64,000 nucleotides of DNA from Kitasatospora sp. NBC_00315 (lineage in GTDB: Bacteria > Actinomycetota > Actinomycetes > Streptomycetales > Streptomycetaceae), in NCBI RefSeq assembly GCF_041435095.1, contig NZ_CP108025.1:6758001-6822000 (forward strand). Reading direction: 5' to 3'. The position numbers and the translations under genes are program-made. Positions 8,445 to 16,292 of this stretch are shown here, one piece after another; position 1 is the stretch's first letter; each line of letters starts with the position of its first letter. The notes under the pieces are model-generated. The model worked only from the letters and a program-made list of their open reading frames with translations. It did no database searches and was not told the origin of the DNA.

Positions 8445-8490
8445 AGACGTCGGGCCCCGGCCATTAAATGGCCGGGGCCCGACGTCTTTT
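8445..8490 (+). terminator. Strong intrinsic terminator after tRNA-Val copy 1
   Basis: A perfect 19-20 bp stem (8445-8464 with 8468-8487) with an A/T-rich loop, followed by TTTT. It makes this tRNA a single-gene transcription unit. Confidence 0.9.
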
Positions 8491-8595
8491 CCTTTAATCC
8501 CGCAACTCTCGTGGGGAATCCGGCTGAGGCGCAGTCATCTTCCCTGTGGAGCGCCGGTTCTGCGGTTGCGACAGGTGCCGCCGGGGAGATGCGGG

Positions 8596-8626
8596 TTGCA
8601 GGGCGCCCCCCGAACGGTGCTAGTCT
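8596..8626 (+). promoter_or_regulatory. Promoter of second tRNA-Val(CAC)
   Basis: TTGCAG (8596-8601) and TAGTCT (8621-8626) with a 19-nt spacer, 14 nt before the tRNA. The sequence is unrelated to the first copy's promoter although the tRNAs are identical. Confidence 0.45.
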
Positions 8627-8640
8627 TCTTCTCGTTGCCC

Positions 8641-8712
8641 GGGCGATTAGCTCAGCGGGAGAGCACTTCGTTCACACCGAAGGGGTCACTGGTTCGATCC
8701 CAGTATCGCCCA
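8641..8712 (+). tRNA. tRNA-Val (anticodon CAC), copy 2
   Basis: Identical over 72 nt to the tRNA at 8357, with the same CAC anticodon. It is a separate unit with its own promoter candidate and terminator. Confidence 0.97.
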
Positions 8713-8743
8713 CCGGACAGCACGGTCGTTCGACGACCGGCAA

Positions 8744-8783
8744 GACGCGGGCCCCGACCGGTTCTCCGGTCGGGGCCCGCGTC
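8744..8783 (+). terminator. Intrinsic terminator after tRNA-Val copy 2
   Basis: An 18-bp perfect stem (8744-8761 with 8766-8783) with loop TTCT. Its GC-rich core resembles that of the terminator at 8445. The downstream T tract is weak. Confidence 0.8.
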
Positions 8784-8790
8784 GTTCTCC

Positions 8791-8836
8791 GTACCGCAGT
8801 ACCGCAGTACCGCAGTACCGAAGTACCGCAGTACCG
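8791..8836. repeat. 8-bp tandem repeat GTACCGCA
   Basis: Five full units (one with a single A-for-C change) and a partial sixth, in the gap between the tRNA terminator and the 3' end of the exonuclease gene. The core GTAC is self-complementary. Confidence 0.9.
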
Positions 8837-8881
8837 TTCGGCCCGTTCGGCCCGCGGTACCGTCCGCATCGCGCCGATCGC

Positions 8882-9649
8882 TCAGGCCGCCGCCTCGCAG
8901 CGGTGCTCGGGCGAGAGCCGCCGGCCACAGAGACAGCGTGCCGGCCGCAACGGCCAGGAGAGGTCCACCCGCTCGTCGGCGCCGGAGCGGTCGAACCAGT
9001 TCTGCAGTCCCCGGGCCTGCGCCGCGTGCCAGACCCGCTGGCGCAGGTGGAGTTCGGCGGGGGAGAGCGCGCCCAGCGCCCCCGGATAGCGAGCCGCCAG
9101 GGTCCGGACCAGCCCCATCGCCGCGGTCGCGTCCGCCGCGGCGTCGTGCGCCCCGGCCAGCTCGACGCCGTAGTGGGCACAGAGGTCGGTGAGCGTGCGG
9201 CGGCCCTTGCGGTAGCGGTCGACGTGCTTGTCCAGCACCCTCGGATCGAGTATCAGCAACGGGGCCTGCCCCAGGCACTGCGCCAGCGTGACATCCCGGT
9301 GGCGACGCAACTCCCGGTCGAGCAGGGTCAGATCGTACGGCGCGTTCATCACCACCAGCGGCGTGCCGGCCCGCGCCTGCTCGACCAGCGCCTCGGCTAT
9401 CCGGGCCACCACGGTACGCGGCGGGTGCCCGTGGGCGCGGACCCTCTCGTCGGTGATGCCGTGCACCGCGCGGGCGCCGTCGGGGATCGGCACGCCGGGA
9501 TCCGCCAGCCAGGTCTGTGCCCGGGGGGCGGCGTCGGGAGCGAGTTGGACGACCAGGGCGGCGGAGACGATGCGATCGGTCTCGACGTCCACGCCGGTGG
9601 TCTCGGTGTCGAAGGAGGCGAGCGGGCCCGCGAACCACAGCTGCTGCAT
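8882..9649 (-). CDS. DnaQ-like DEDDh 3'-5' exonuclease
   Basis: A 255-residue protein. Exo I is FDTETTG (D14, E16), Exo II falls in VVMNAPYDL (about D105) and Exo III in AGAHDAAADA (about 165-175), giving a complete DEDDh catalytic set. Such free-standing exonucleases trim DNA or RNA 3' ends and may serve as proofreading or repair enzymes. The C-terminal tail CLCGRRLSPEHRC has three cysteines and a histidine that could bind a metal. The ATG at 9649 has a GAGGGG site. It is monocistronic and divergent from the DUF4365 cassette. Confidence 0.88.
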   Translation of the reverse strand: MQQLWFAGPLASFDTETTGVDVETDRIVSAALVVQLAPDAAPRAQTWLADPGVPIPDGARAVHGITDERVRAHGHPPRTVVARIAEALVEQARAGTPLVVMNAPYDLTLLDRELRRHRDVTLAQCLGQAPLLILDPRVLDKHVDRYRKGRRTLTDLCAHYGVELAGAHDAAADATAAMGLVRTLAARYPGALGALSPAELHLRQRVWHAAQARGLQNWFDRSGADERVDLSWPLRPARCLCGRRLSPEHRCEAAA

Positions 9650-9708
9650 GACTGCCCCTCACTCAGGTACTGCCCTCGGGAACGGTGTGCTCCCGAACCG
9701 GAGCGGGG

Positions 9709-9769
9709 GAGACCGGGCGGGGGTGGGGCACCGCCGAGGACCGGCGGTGCCCCACCCCCGCCCGGTCTC
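9709..9769. repeat. Perfect 28-bp inverted repeat with 5-nt loop
   Basis: Arms 9709-9736 and 9742-9769 are exactly complementary. It resembles a rho-independent terminator but lacks a T tract, and sits in the shared upstream region of two divergent genes, 60 bp from one start and about 130 bp from the other. A weaker 6-bp stem follows at 9787-9802. Confidence 0.9.
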
Positions 9770-9901
9770 GTCCCGTCCTGGTGATACCCCGTTCTGACGG
9801 GGCCTCAACCGTTTGCGGCGCGGATGCCCGGGGATGCTCCCGGTGGCGGTCTGTTCGAATCCGGACAGGGCCGACGCGCCGAGGTGGGGGAGGCGGCAGC
9901 C

Positions 9902-10456
9902 ATGGCGCTGACACAACCGCAGCCCGAGGGGACGGCGGCCGTCCTTCGCGGCAACCTGGCCACCACGGCCTGCATGGAGACCCTGCAGGTGGCCTACCTG
10001 CACGCGGTCACTGCGGCCGCGGGCTGCTCGCTCTCCCAGCCGTTCCCGGACAACGGGATCGACTGGCAGGTCAGCCACGGCTCGCCGGCCCACGAGGTCG
10101 ACGACGAGGTCACCCTCAAGATCCAGCTGAAGGCCACCCAGCAGATCGCGTCCGCTCCGGTCGGCCCGTACTTCAGCTTCACCCTGGACAACGACCACCT
10201 GCGCAAGCTGGCCCGGGTCCGGGTCGCGGTTCCCAAGATCCTGGTGGTCATGCTGCTGCCGCGCCGGGTCGACCAGTGGCTGCAGGCCCGGCCGGACGCG
10301 CTGGAGCTGCGGCACTGCTGCTACTGGGTCAACCTGGCCGGCCACGCGGTGACCGGGCAGCGGCGGACCAACGTCCGGGTGCCGGTCGCCCGGGTCTTCG
10401 ACGACCGCGCACTGTGCGAGATCATGGCGAGGGTCGGCGCGGGCGAAAGCCCGTGA
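9902..10456 (+). CDS. DUF4365-type protein, possible PD-(D/E)XK-fold nuclease
   Basis: A 184-residue protein. The central part reads NGIDWQV (D54) then TLKIQLKATQ (Q75, K77), the spacing expected of a PD-(D/E)XK nuclease core in the D...QxK variant used by Mrr-like enzymes. DUF4365 proteins have this pattern; that they are nucleases is inference. The ATG at 9902 follows GGGGGAGG by eight bases; an in-frame ATG at 9824 is less likely. The partner gene begins 34 nt downstream, so the two form an operon ending just before thrS. Confidence 0.72.
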   Translation: MALTQPQPEGTAAVLRGNLATTACMETLQVAYLHAVTAAAGCSLSQPFPDNGIDWQVSHGSPAHEVDDEVTLKIQLKATQQIASAPVGPYFSFTLDNDHLRKLARVRVAVPKILVVMLLPRRVDQWLQARPDALELRHCCYWVNLAGHAVTGQRRTNVRVPVARVFDDRALCEIMARVGAGESP

Positions 10457-10490
10457 CGCCCCGGCGCCCCAGGCTGCGAGGAGCTGACGC

Positions 10491-11651
10491 ATGACGGGTA
10501 CCCGGATGTCCGAGGACGGAGCCCCGGCCCTGCCGGACCCCGCGGCGGTCGACCCGGCGGTGCTGGCCACCCTGCTGGCCCGGTACGGCTGGGTCCGGCG
10601 CGGCGGCCCGACCGCCAGGTACGGACGGTGGACCCCGCCCGGCGACAGCGACCCCGACACCAGCCTGCTGGTGCCGGCCGGCGGCGGCTTCGACGACGCC
10701 GTGGACCTGCTCGCCGACGCCGTCACCGCGCTGTCCCGCTCGCGCAGCCCCTCGGCCCGCTCGATCCTGGTCGCCCTCACCGTGCCCGGCGACGAGATCC
10801 AGTGGCGGCGCGAGACGCCGGGCGTGCCCGGGGCCGTCCCCTGGGAGGGGGAGGAGCACCTGCGGGGCGCGGCCCGCGCGATGCTCGCCGCCGCTGCCAA
10901 GGCCGGCCGGACCAGGGCCGCCTACTTCGGGGCCCGGCTGGACGGCTGGGCCGGCGCCTTCGTCGAGCGCGCCCTGGTCGTCGCGCCCGCCGCCGGCGCC
11001 GGCGGCCTCACCGCCTTCACCCCCGCCCCCGAGGGGCGGGCCGCCGTCACCACGCTGGTCCGGGCGCTGGAGGCGATGCGGGACGCCGTCGACTACCGCC
11101 GGGTCAGCGGCGGACTGGAGGCCTTCGAGAACGCCGTCCAGAGCGGGGTGAGCCGGGAGCTGGTGGACGCCGTCCAGCAACTGGTGCGCGGCGCGACGGC
11201 GGCCCAGGTCTCGGTCGCCTGGTCGGCCGCCGTCGGGACCCCGGGCGGTTTCGGCGACCGCCGGATCTCGCTGGAGTTCTCCCCGGGCGACCTGCCGGCG
11301 CTGGCGGAGGCCGCCGAACTGCTGGAGCGGATCGAGCCCGCGGTGCCGGTCACCGTGCTCGGCGCGGTGGTCCGCCTCAAGCGCGGCGCGGCCGCCGGGC
11401 CCGGCACCGTCCGGCTGCGGGTGCTGAGCGGCGCCGAGGTCGCGGAGGTGAGGCTCCGGCTGGACGACCGGGAGTACCGGCTGGCCGCCGAGGCGCACCT
11501 GGCCGGTGCCCCGATCCGGGTCAGCGGCCGGCTGGAGCGGCGCGGAGGGTTCCGCCGGCTCGTCCACCCGCACGATCTCGCCCCCGTCACGCTGGAGGAC
11601 GCCGAGCGCGAGCGGCTGCTGAAGACCCTCGGCGAGGACGAGTCGCGGTAG
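10491..11651 (+). CDS. Unknown protein paired with the DUF4365 gene; C-terminal OB-like region
   Basis: A 386-residue soluble protein I cannot assign to a named family. Residues about 20-270 look alpha/beta (for example AVDLLADAVTALSRS and LVRALEAMRDAVDYRR). Residues about 285-365 are mostly beta with a pattern reminiscent of an OB fold: VTVLGAVVRLKR, VRLRVLSGAEV, REYRLAAEAHLAG, PIRVSGRLERRGGF. That would suit nucleic-acid binding beside a putative nuclease, but it is only a pattern impression. The ATG at 10491 has GAGGAG upstream. A second in-frame ATG lies six codons later. The gene ends 113 nt before thrS. Confidence 0.6.
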   Translation: MTGTRMSEDGAPALPDPAAVDPAVLATLLARYGWVRRGGPTARYGRWTPPGDSDPDTSLLVPAGGGFDDAVDLLADAVTALSRSRSPSARSILVALTVPGDEIQWRRETPGVPGAVPWEGEEHLRGAARAMLAAAAKAGRTRAAYFGARLDGWAGAFVERALVVAPAAGAGGLTAFTPAPEGRAAVTTLVRALEAMRDAVDYRRVSGGLEAFENAVQSGVSRELVDAVQQLVRGATAAQVSVAWSAAVGTPGGFGDRRISLEFSPGDLPALAEAAELLERIEPAVPVTVLGAVVRLKRGAAAGPGTVRLRVLSGAEVAEVRLRLDDREYRLAAEAHLAGAPIRVSGRLERRGGFRRLVHPHDLAPVTLEDAERERLLKTLGEDESR

Positions 11652-11764
11652 CCGCGCGAGCCGCAGGGCCATATAGGTGCACGAGGCGGCCGCCGCTCTC
11701 GGTACCATCGTGAACGCGCAGTGAAGTGCTGCGCCTCACGCATCCAGCACGTCAGGAGAGACCG

Positions 11765-13741
11765 GTGACGGACGTCCGGGTAATCATCAATCGCGAACCC
11801 GATCGGGAAGAGCGCGTGGTGACCACGGGCACGACGGCCGCCGAGCTCTTCGCGGACGACCGCTCGATCATCGCCGCCCGGGTCGCGGGCGCGCTCAAGG
11901 ACCTCGCGTACGCCGTCCAGGACGGCGACGAGGTCGAGCCCGTCGCGATCGGCAGCAAGGACGGCCTGGACATCCTGCGGCACTCCACCGCACACGTGAT
12001 GGCACAGGCCGTGCAGCAGCTCTTCCCCGAGGCCAAGCTCGGCATCGGCCCGCCGGTCAAGGACGGCTTCTACTACGACTTCGACGTCGAGAAGCCGTTC
12101 CACCCCGATGACCTCAAGGCCATCGAGAAGAAGATGCAGGAGATCATCAAGCGGGGCCAGAAGTTCTCCCGCCGGGTGGTCGCCGACGACGCCGCCCGCG
12201 AGGAGCTGGCCGCCGAGCCGTACAAGCTGGAGCTGATCGGCCTCAAGGGCGCCGCCTCCGCCGAGGACGGCTCGAACGTCGAGGTGGGCGGCGCCGAGCT
12301 GACCATCTACGACAACCTGGACGCCAAGACCGGCGAGCACTGCTGGGGCGACCTCTGCCGCGGCCCGCACCTGCCGAGCACCCGGCAGATCCCGGCCTTC
12401 AAGCTGATGCGCAACGCGGCCGCCTACTGGCGCGGCAGCGAGAAGAACCCGATGCTCCAGCGGATCTACGGCACCGCCTGGCCCACCAAGGACGAGCTCA
12501 AGGCGCACCTGGACTTCCTGGTCGAGGCCGAGAAGCGCGACCACCGCAAGCTCGGCAACGAGCTGGACCTCTTCTCGATCCCCGAGGAGATCGGCTCCGG
12601 CCTCGCGGTCTTCCACCCCAAGGGCGGCATCATCCGCCGCACCATGGAGGACTACTCGCGCAAGCGGCACGAGCAGGAGGGGTACGAGTTCGTCTACACC
12701 CCGCACGCCACCAAGGGGAAGCTCTTCGAGAAGAGCGGCCACCTGGACTGGTACGCGGACGGTATGTACCCGCCCATGCAGCTCGACGAGGGCGTGGACT
12801 ACTACCTCAAGCCGATGAACTGCCCGATGCACAACCTGATCTTCGACGCGCGCGGCCGCTCCTACCGCGAACTGCCGCTGCGCCTCTTCGAGTTCGGCAC
12901 CGTGTACCGGTACGAGAAGTCCGGCGTGGTGCACGGCCTGACCCGCGCCCGCGGCTTCACCCAGGACGACGCACACATCTACTGCACCCGCGAGCAGATG
13001 GCGGACGAGCTCGACTCGACGCTGACCTTCGTGCTGGACCTGCTGCGCGACTACGGCCTCACCGACTTCTACCTCGAACTGTCCACCAAGGACCCGGTCA
13101 AGTACGTCGGTTCGGACGAGACCTGGGAGGAGGCCACCGAGGTCCTGCGCAGGGTGGCCGAGAAGCAGGGCCTGCCGCTGGTGCCGGACCCGGGCGGCGC
13201 GGCCTTCTACGGCCCGAAGATCTCGGTGCAGGCCACCGACGCGATCGGCCGGACCTGGCAGATGTCGACCATCCAGCTGGACTTCAACCTGCCGGAGCGC
13301 TTCGACCTGGAGTACACCTCGGCGGACGGCTCGCGCCAGCGCCCGGTCATGATCCACCGCGCGCTGTTCGGCTCGATCGAGCGGTTCTTCGCGGTGCTGC
13401 TGGAGCACTACGCCGGCGCCATGCCGCCGTGGCTCTCCCCGGTCACCGTGGTCGGCATCCCGATCACCGACGAGCACGTGCCGTACCTCCAGGAGGTCGC
13501 GGCCGAGCTGAAGAAGCGCGGCATCCGGGTCGAGGTGGACGCCTCGGACGACCGGATGCAGAAGAAGATCAGGAACGCCCAGCGCGCCAAGACGCCGTTC
13601 ATGCTGATCGCGGGCAACGAGGACATCGAGGCGGGCGCCGTCTCCTTCCGCTACCGCAACGGTGAGCAGAAGAACGGTGTGCCGGTCGCCGAGGCCGTCG
13701 CCGAGATCGTGGACGCCGTGGAGCGCCGCATCCAGGTGTGA
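11765..13741 (+). CDS. thrS: Threonyl-tRNA synthetase
   Basis: A 658-residue class II synthetase with full domain order: TGS (1-62), editing domain with HSTAHVM (H73, H77), and a catalytic core with KPMNCPMHN (about 350, first zinc Cys), TRARGFTQDDAHIYC and MIHRALFGSIERFFAVLLEH (class II motif 3), then an anticodon-binding domain ending GVPVAEAVAEIVDAVERRIQV. It charges tRNA-Thr. The GTG at 11765 follows AGGAG; an in-frame GTG 13 codons earlier lacks one and would add non-homologous residues. No T-box leader is visible in the 113-bp upstream gap. Confidence 0.97.
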   Translation: MTDVRVIINREPDREERVVTTGTTAAELFADDRSIIAARVAGALKDLAYAVQDGDEVEPVAIGSKDGLDILRHSTAHVMAQAVQQLFPEAKLGIGPPVKDGFYYDFDVEKPFHPDDLKAIEKKMQEIIKRGQKFSRRVVADDAAREELAAEPYKLELIGLKGAASAEDGSNVEVGGAELTIYDNLDAKTGEHCWGDLCRGPHLPSTRQIPAFKLMRNAAAYWRGSEKNPMLQRIYGTAWPTKDELKAHLDFLVEAEKRDHRKLGNELDLFSIPEEIGSGLAVFHPKGGIIRRTMEDYSRKRHEQEGYEFVYTPHATKGKLFEKSGHLDWYADGMYPPMQLDEGVDYYLKPMNCPMHNLIFDARGRSYRELPLRLFEFGTVYRYEKSGVVHGLTRARGFTQDDAHIYCTREQMADELDSTLTFVLDLLRDYGLTDFYLELSTKDPVKYVGSDETWEEATEVLRRVAEKQGLPLVPDPGGAAFYGPKISVQATDAIGRTWQMSTIQLDFNLPERFDLEYTSADGSRQRPVMIHRALFGSIERFFAVLLEHYAGAMPPWLSPVTVVGIPITDEHVPYLQEVAAELKKRGIRVEVDASDDRMQKKIRNAQRAKTPFMLIAGNEDIEAGAVSFRYRNGEQKNGVPVAEAVAEIVDAVERRIQV

Positions 13742-13754
13742 CGCCGAGCAGGCG

Positions 13755-13789
13755 GGTGCGGGGCGGACTCGACGAGTCTGCCCCGCACC
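13755..13789 (+). terminator. thrS terminator hairpin
   Basis: A 16-bp stem (13755-13770 with 13774-13789, one G-U pair) with a 3-nt loop, followed by GCTTT. It abuts the -35 element of the HIT gene promoter. Confidence 0.75.
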
Positions 13790-13791
13790 GC

Positions 13792-13819
13792 TTTGCAAGC
13801 GGCGTACGGCGAATATGCT
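13792..13819 (+). promoter_or_regulatory. Promoter of the HIT gene, predicted leaderless transcript
   Basis: TTTGCA (13792-13797) and TATGCT (13814-13819) with a 16-nt spacer. The predicted start site (about 13826) coincides with the ATG at 13827, and there is no ribosome-binding site. Confidence 0.5.
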
Positions 13820-13826
13820 GATCAGC

Positions 13827-14375
13827 ATGACGAGTGAGCCGGAACTGCAAAGGGGCGTCGGGGAGCCGGACGGCTTCCGCCGCCTGTGGACCCCCCATCG
13901 GATGGCCTACATCCAGGGCGAGAACAAGCCCACCGGCCCGGCTCCGGACGACGGTTGTCCGTTCTGCTCGATCCCGGCGCTGAGCGACGAGGACGGGTTG
14001 ATCATCGCCCGGGGTGAGGCCGTCTTCGCCGTGCTCAACCTCTACCCGTACAACGGCGGTCACCTGATGGTCGTCCCGTACCGGCACGTCGCCGACTACA
14101 CCGACCTGGACGGGACCGAGACGGTCGAACTGGCCGCCTTCACCAAGCGGGCGATGACCGCGCTGCGCGCCGCCTCCGGCGCGCACGGCTTCAACATCGG
14201 GATGAACCAGGGCGCCGCCGCCGGCGCCGGCATCGCCGCCCACCTGCACCAGCACGTGGTGCCGCGCTGGGGCGGGGACGCCAACTTCATGCCGGTGGTG
14301 GGCCACACCAAGGTCCTGCCGCAGCTGCTCGCGGACACCCGCAAGATGCTGGCCGACGCCTGGCCGCAGGACTGA
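13827..14375 (+). CDS. HIT-family protein (histidine triad hydrolase/phosphorylase)
   Basis: A 182-residue protein. It contains the triad HLHQHVVPRW (H139-x-H141-x-H143) and a CPFC pair (about 45-48), as in actinobacterial HIT proteins of the Ap4A phosphorylase/hydrolase-like branch. It probably splits or transfers nucleotidyl groups from dinucleoside polyphosphates. Position after thrS is noteworthy because synthetases make Ap4A-type by-products. The ATG at 13827 was chosen over one at 13815 because it agrees with the promoter geometry. It is convergent with the next gene. Confidence 0.88.
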   Translation: MTSEPELQRGVGEPDGFRRLWTPHRMAYIQGENKPTGPAPDDGCPFCSIPALSDEDGLIIARGEAVFAVLNLYPYNGGHLMVVPYRHVADYTDLDGTETVELAAFTKRAMTALRAASGAHGFNIGMNQGAAAGAGIAAHLHQHVVPRWGGDANFMPVVGHTKVLPQLLADTRKMLADAWPQD

Positions 14376-14392
14376 GCCCGGGCGGACGGGAA

Positions 14393-14428
14393 CGGGGGCC
14401 CCGCCGGACGGATCCGGCGGGGCCCCCG
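14393..14428. terminator. Bidirectional terminator between convergent genes
   Basis: A perfect 16-bp stem (14393-14408 with 14413-14428) and a CGGA loop, lying between the HIT gene stop and the stop of the minus-strand membrane protein gene. Confidence 0.8.
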
Positions 14429-14447
14429 CGGCGTGCGGCGGCCCGGT

Positions 14448-16097
14448 TCAGTCCGCCGCGTACTGGTCGAACAGGTACGGCCGGTTTCCCTGCATCTCGG
14501 ACTTCAGGATGCCGACCCGGTTGGTGAAGCGGCTGCTGTCGATGTCGTGCTCGTCCAGGAAGTCGACCAGCGCGGCGGTGACGGCGGCGACCACCGGCGT
14601 CGCGCTGCGGAGCACGTCGTCGGTCTTGTCGCGGTTCACCCAGGTCTTGCTGACCCAGGAGGAGCGCAGCCCGAACGGCTCCGGCAGGCCGAGCCCGCCG
14701 CCCAGCCAGCCGAGCAGCACGGGGGCGCGCATGAAGGGCGCGCGCAGGGCCTGACGCACCACGTCGTCGTTGTCGATGAGCGGCAGCTGGACGGTCTCCT
14801 CCACCCAGAACTTCCCGCTCTTCTGCCGGGTCAGCTCCCTGGCCTTGGGCTTGCCGGTGAACAGCCCGTGCACCGGCCCCAGGGCGTGCCCGGAGACGGT
14901 GATCTCCAGGATGTTGGCGAGCACACTGATCTCCACCAGGATCGTGGAGATCAACTGCCCCTGGTGCAGCACGAACTGGGTGGCGACGCAGTGCCGGGGG
15001 CCGCTGTGCCCGAAGGACTGCTTGTTGGCGACCTCCTGAACCGCGAAGTCACGCATCACGAAACCGTCGGCGTCCATCTCGGGACCGCTCGGGCGGCCGA
15101 TCTCGTCCGCCCCCTCGGGGACGTGCTGGAGGATCCAGTGGTTCACCGAGTACGCCGGCATGCCGCCGTTGGCGACCTCGCTGCGGCCCAGGCCGCCGAG
15201 CCGCTCGCCGATCTTCCGGGCGAGGTCCCAGGTGTGGAAGGTCCGGAAGTCCTGGTGGCCCTCGGCGGGCCTCAGCTCCGCCGACACGTTCCAGGAGCCC
15301 CAGCGCCGGCCCGCGCCGAGCAGGCCCTTCGGCCCGGCGTAGTGCAGGAAGTTGGTCTCCTGCTCGGCCTCCAGCCGGCCGAGCTGCGCCTTGAGGGTGG
15401 CGGCCTTCTTGTCCATGTCGTCGCGGGGCACCGCCTTGGCCACCGTGGCGGCCGGCCCGTTGCCCTCGACCAGCGCGAGCCAGCGGGCCCGCATGTCCTC
15501 GGTGCTGCGCAGCACGATCCGCTTGGCGAGGAGCCAGCCGACGACGGGTGCGATCATCATCACCCGGAAATAGAGCGCCCAGAGCCCGCTCACGGGCGGC
15601 CGCACGGCGAGCAGGACGGCGATCAGGCCGACACCGACCAGCACCAGCGTGCCGTAGAGGTCCTGGCGTCCCGAGTCGTCCTTCTTCAGCCAGGTCCGGA
15701 TCTGGAAGGCGGCCAGCCAGAGCAGGGCGCCCGGCAGGAAGAGCAGGCCGCTCACCAGCGTCACGACCATCAGCCGGCGGTCCCGCTCGTCGCGCAGCTC
15801 CTCGGCGGCCAGGCAGTGGTGCACGATCATGCGTGCGTCCACGCCGAAGGAGGGCACCAGCGGATTGCGCTTGGCGCCGAGCGTGCGGGAGATGACGGCC
15901 TTGCTGAAGGCCTCGCCGAGGTTGGGCCGCAGCAGCTTGAAGCGGCCAGCCTTCACCTTGCCGGACTGGAGGCCCTCGTAGGCCGAGATGTCGGTGTCGC
16001 GGTAGGCGGCAGAGGAGAGCGCCTGGGTGACCGCGGTCTGCGGGCCGGCGTCCGTACGAGGTATCTGCGCGCCCGGGGTCATGTCGAGTTTGCTCAC
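14448..16097 (-). CDS. Large conserved-looking membrane protein, unknown function
   Basis: A 549-residue protein. After a 110-residue soluble N-terminus, hydrophobic segments occur at about 112-134, 148-166 and 172-192, with another near 405-425 (TILVEISVLANILEITVSG). Between them is a soluble domain with a charged Lys/Glu stretch (KKAATLKAQLGRLEAEQE). I recognise no enzyme motif. The GTG at 16097 follows GGAGGAGG by 11 nt; an ATG five codons later is also possible. It is monocistronic and divergent from the DCC gene. Confidence 0.75.
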   Translation of the reverse strand: MSKLDMTPGAQIPRTDAGPQTAVTQALSSAAYRDTDISAYEGLQSGKVKAGRFKLLRPNLGEAFSKAVISRTLGAKRNPLVPSFGVDARMIVHHCLAAEELRDERDRRLMVVTLVSGLLFLPGALLWLAAFQIRTWLKKDDSGRQDLYGTLVLVGVGLIAVLLAVRPPVSGLWALYFRVMMIAPVVGWLLAKRIVLRSTEDMRARWLALVEGNGPAATVAKAVPRDDMDKKAATLKAQLGRLEAEQETNFLHYAGPKGLLGAGRRWGSWNVSAELRPAEGHQDFRTFHTWDLARKIGERLGGLGRSEVANGGMPAYSVNHWILQHVPEGADEIGRPSGPEMDADGFVMRDFAVQEVANKQSFGHSGPRHCVATQFVLHQGQLISTILVEISVLANILEITVSGHALGPVHGLFTGKPKARELTRQKSGKFWVEETVQLPLIDNDDVVRQALRAPFMRAPVLLGWLGGGLGLPEPFGLRSSWVSKTWVNRDKTDDVLRSATPVVAAVTAALVDFLDEHDIDSSRFTNRVGILKSEMQGNRPYLFDQYAAD

Positions 16098-16292
16098 GGG
16101 TGGTGTGCCCTCCTCCCCTTGTCAGCGGCAGATTACCGTGCCGCGGGCCCGCCGCGTGGGTGATCTTCTGAAGAGCAGTCACGCCGCCGCCACGGTCGGT
16201 GTTTTCGGCATGCTTCCCCGGAATCGGTGGCTTCGACCCTCCGACCGGGATTCCGGTGCGGTCGAACCCGCCCGATGGGGGAGTATCGGGTC

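Noticed and set aside
11652..11764. A T-box leader for thrS
   Set aside because: Only 113 bp lie upstream and I find no T-box sequence, specifier loop or terminator.
11093..13828. A 911-codon minus-strand open frame opposite thrS
   Set aside because: thrS is certain from its motifs; the antisense frame is a codon-bias shadow.
14433..16163. A 576-codon plus-strand open frame opposite the membrane protein gene
   Set aside because: It is the complement of a high-GC gene; its translation is rich in Gly/His/Val/Gln/Arg with no motifs, while the minus frame has membrane helices and a good ribosome-binding site.
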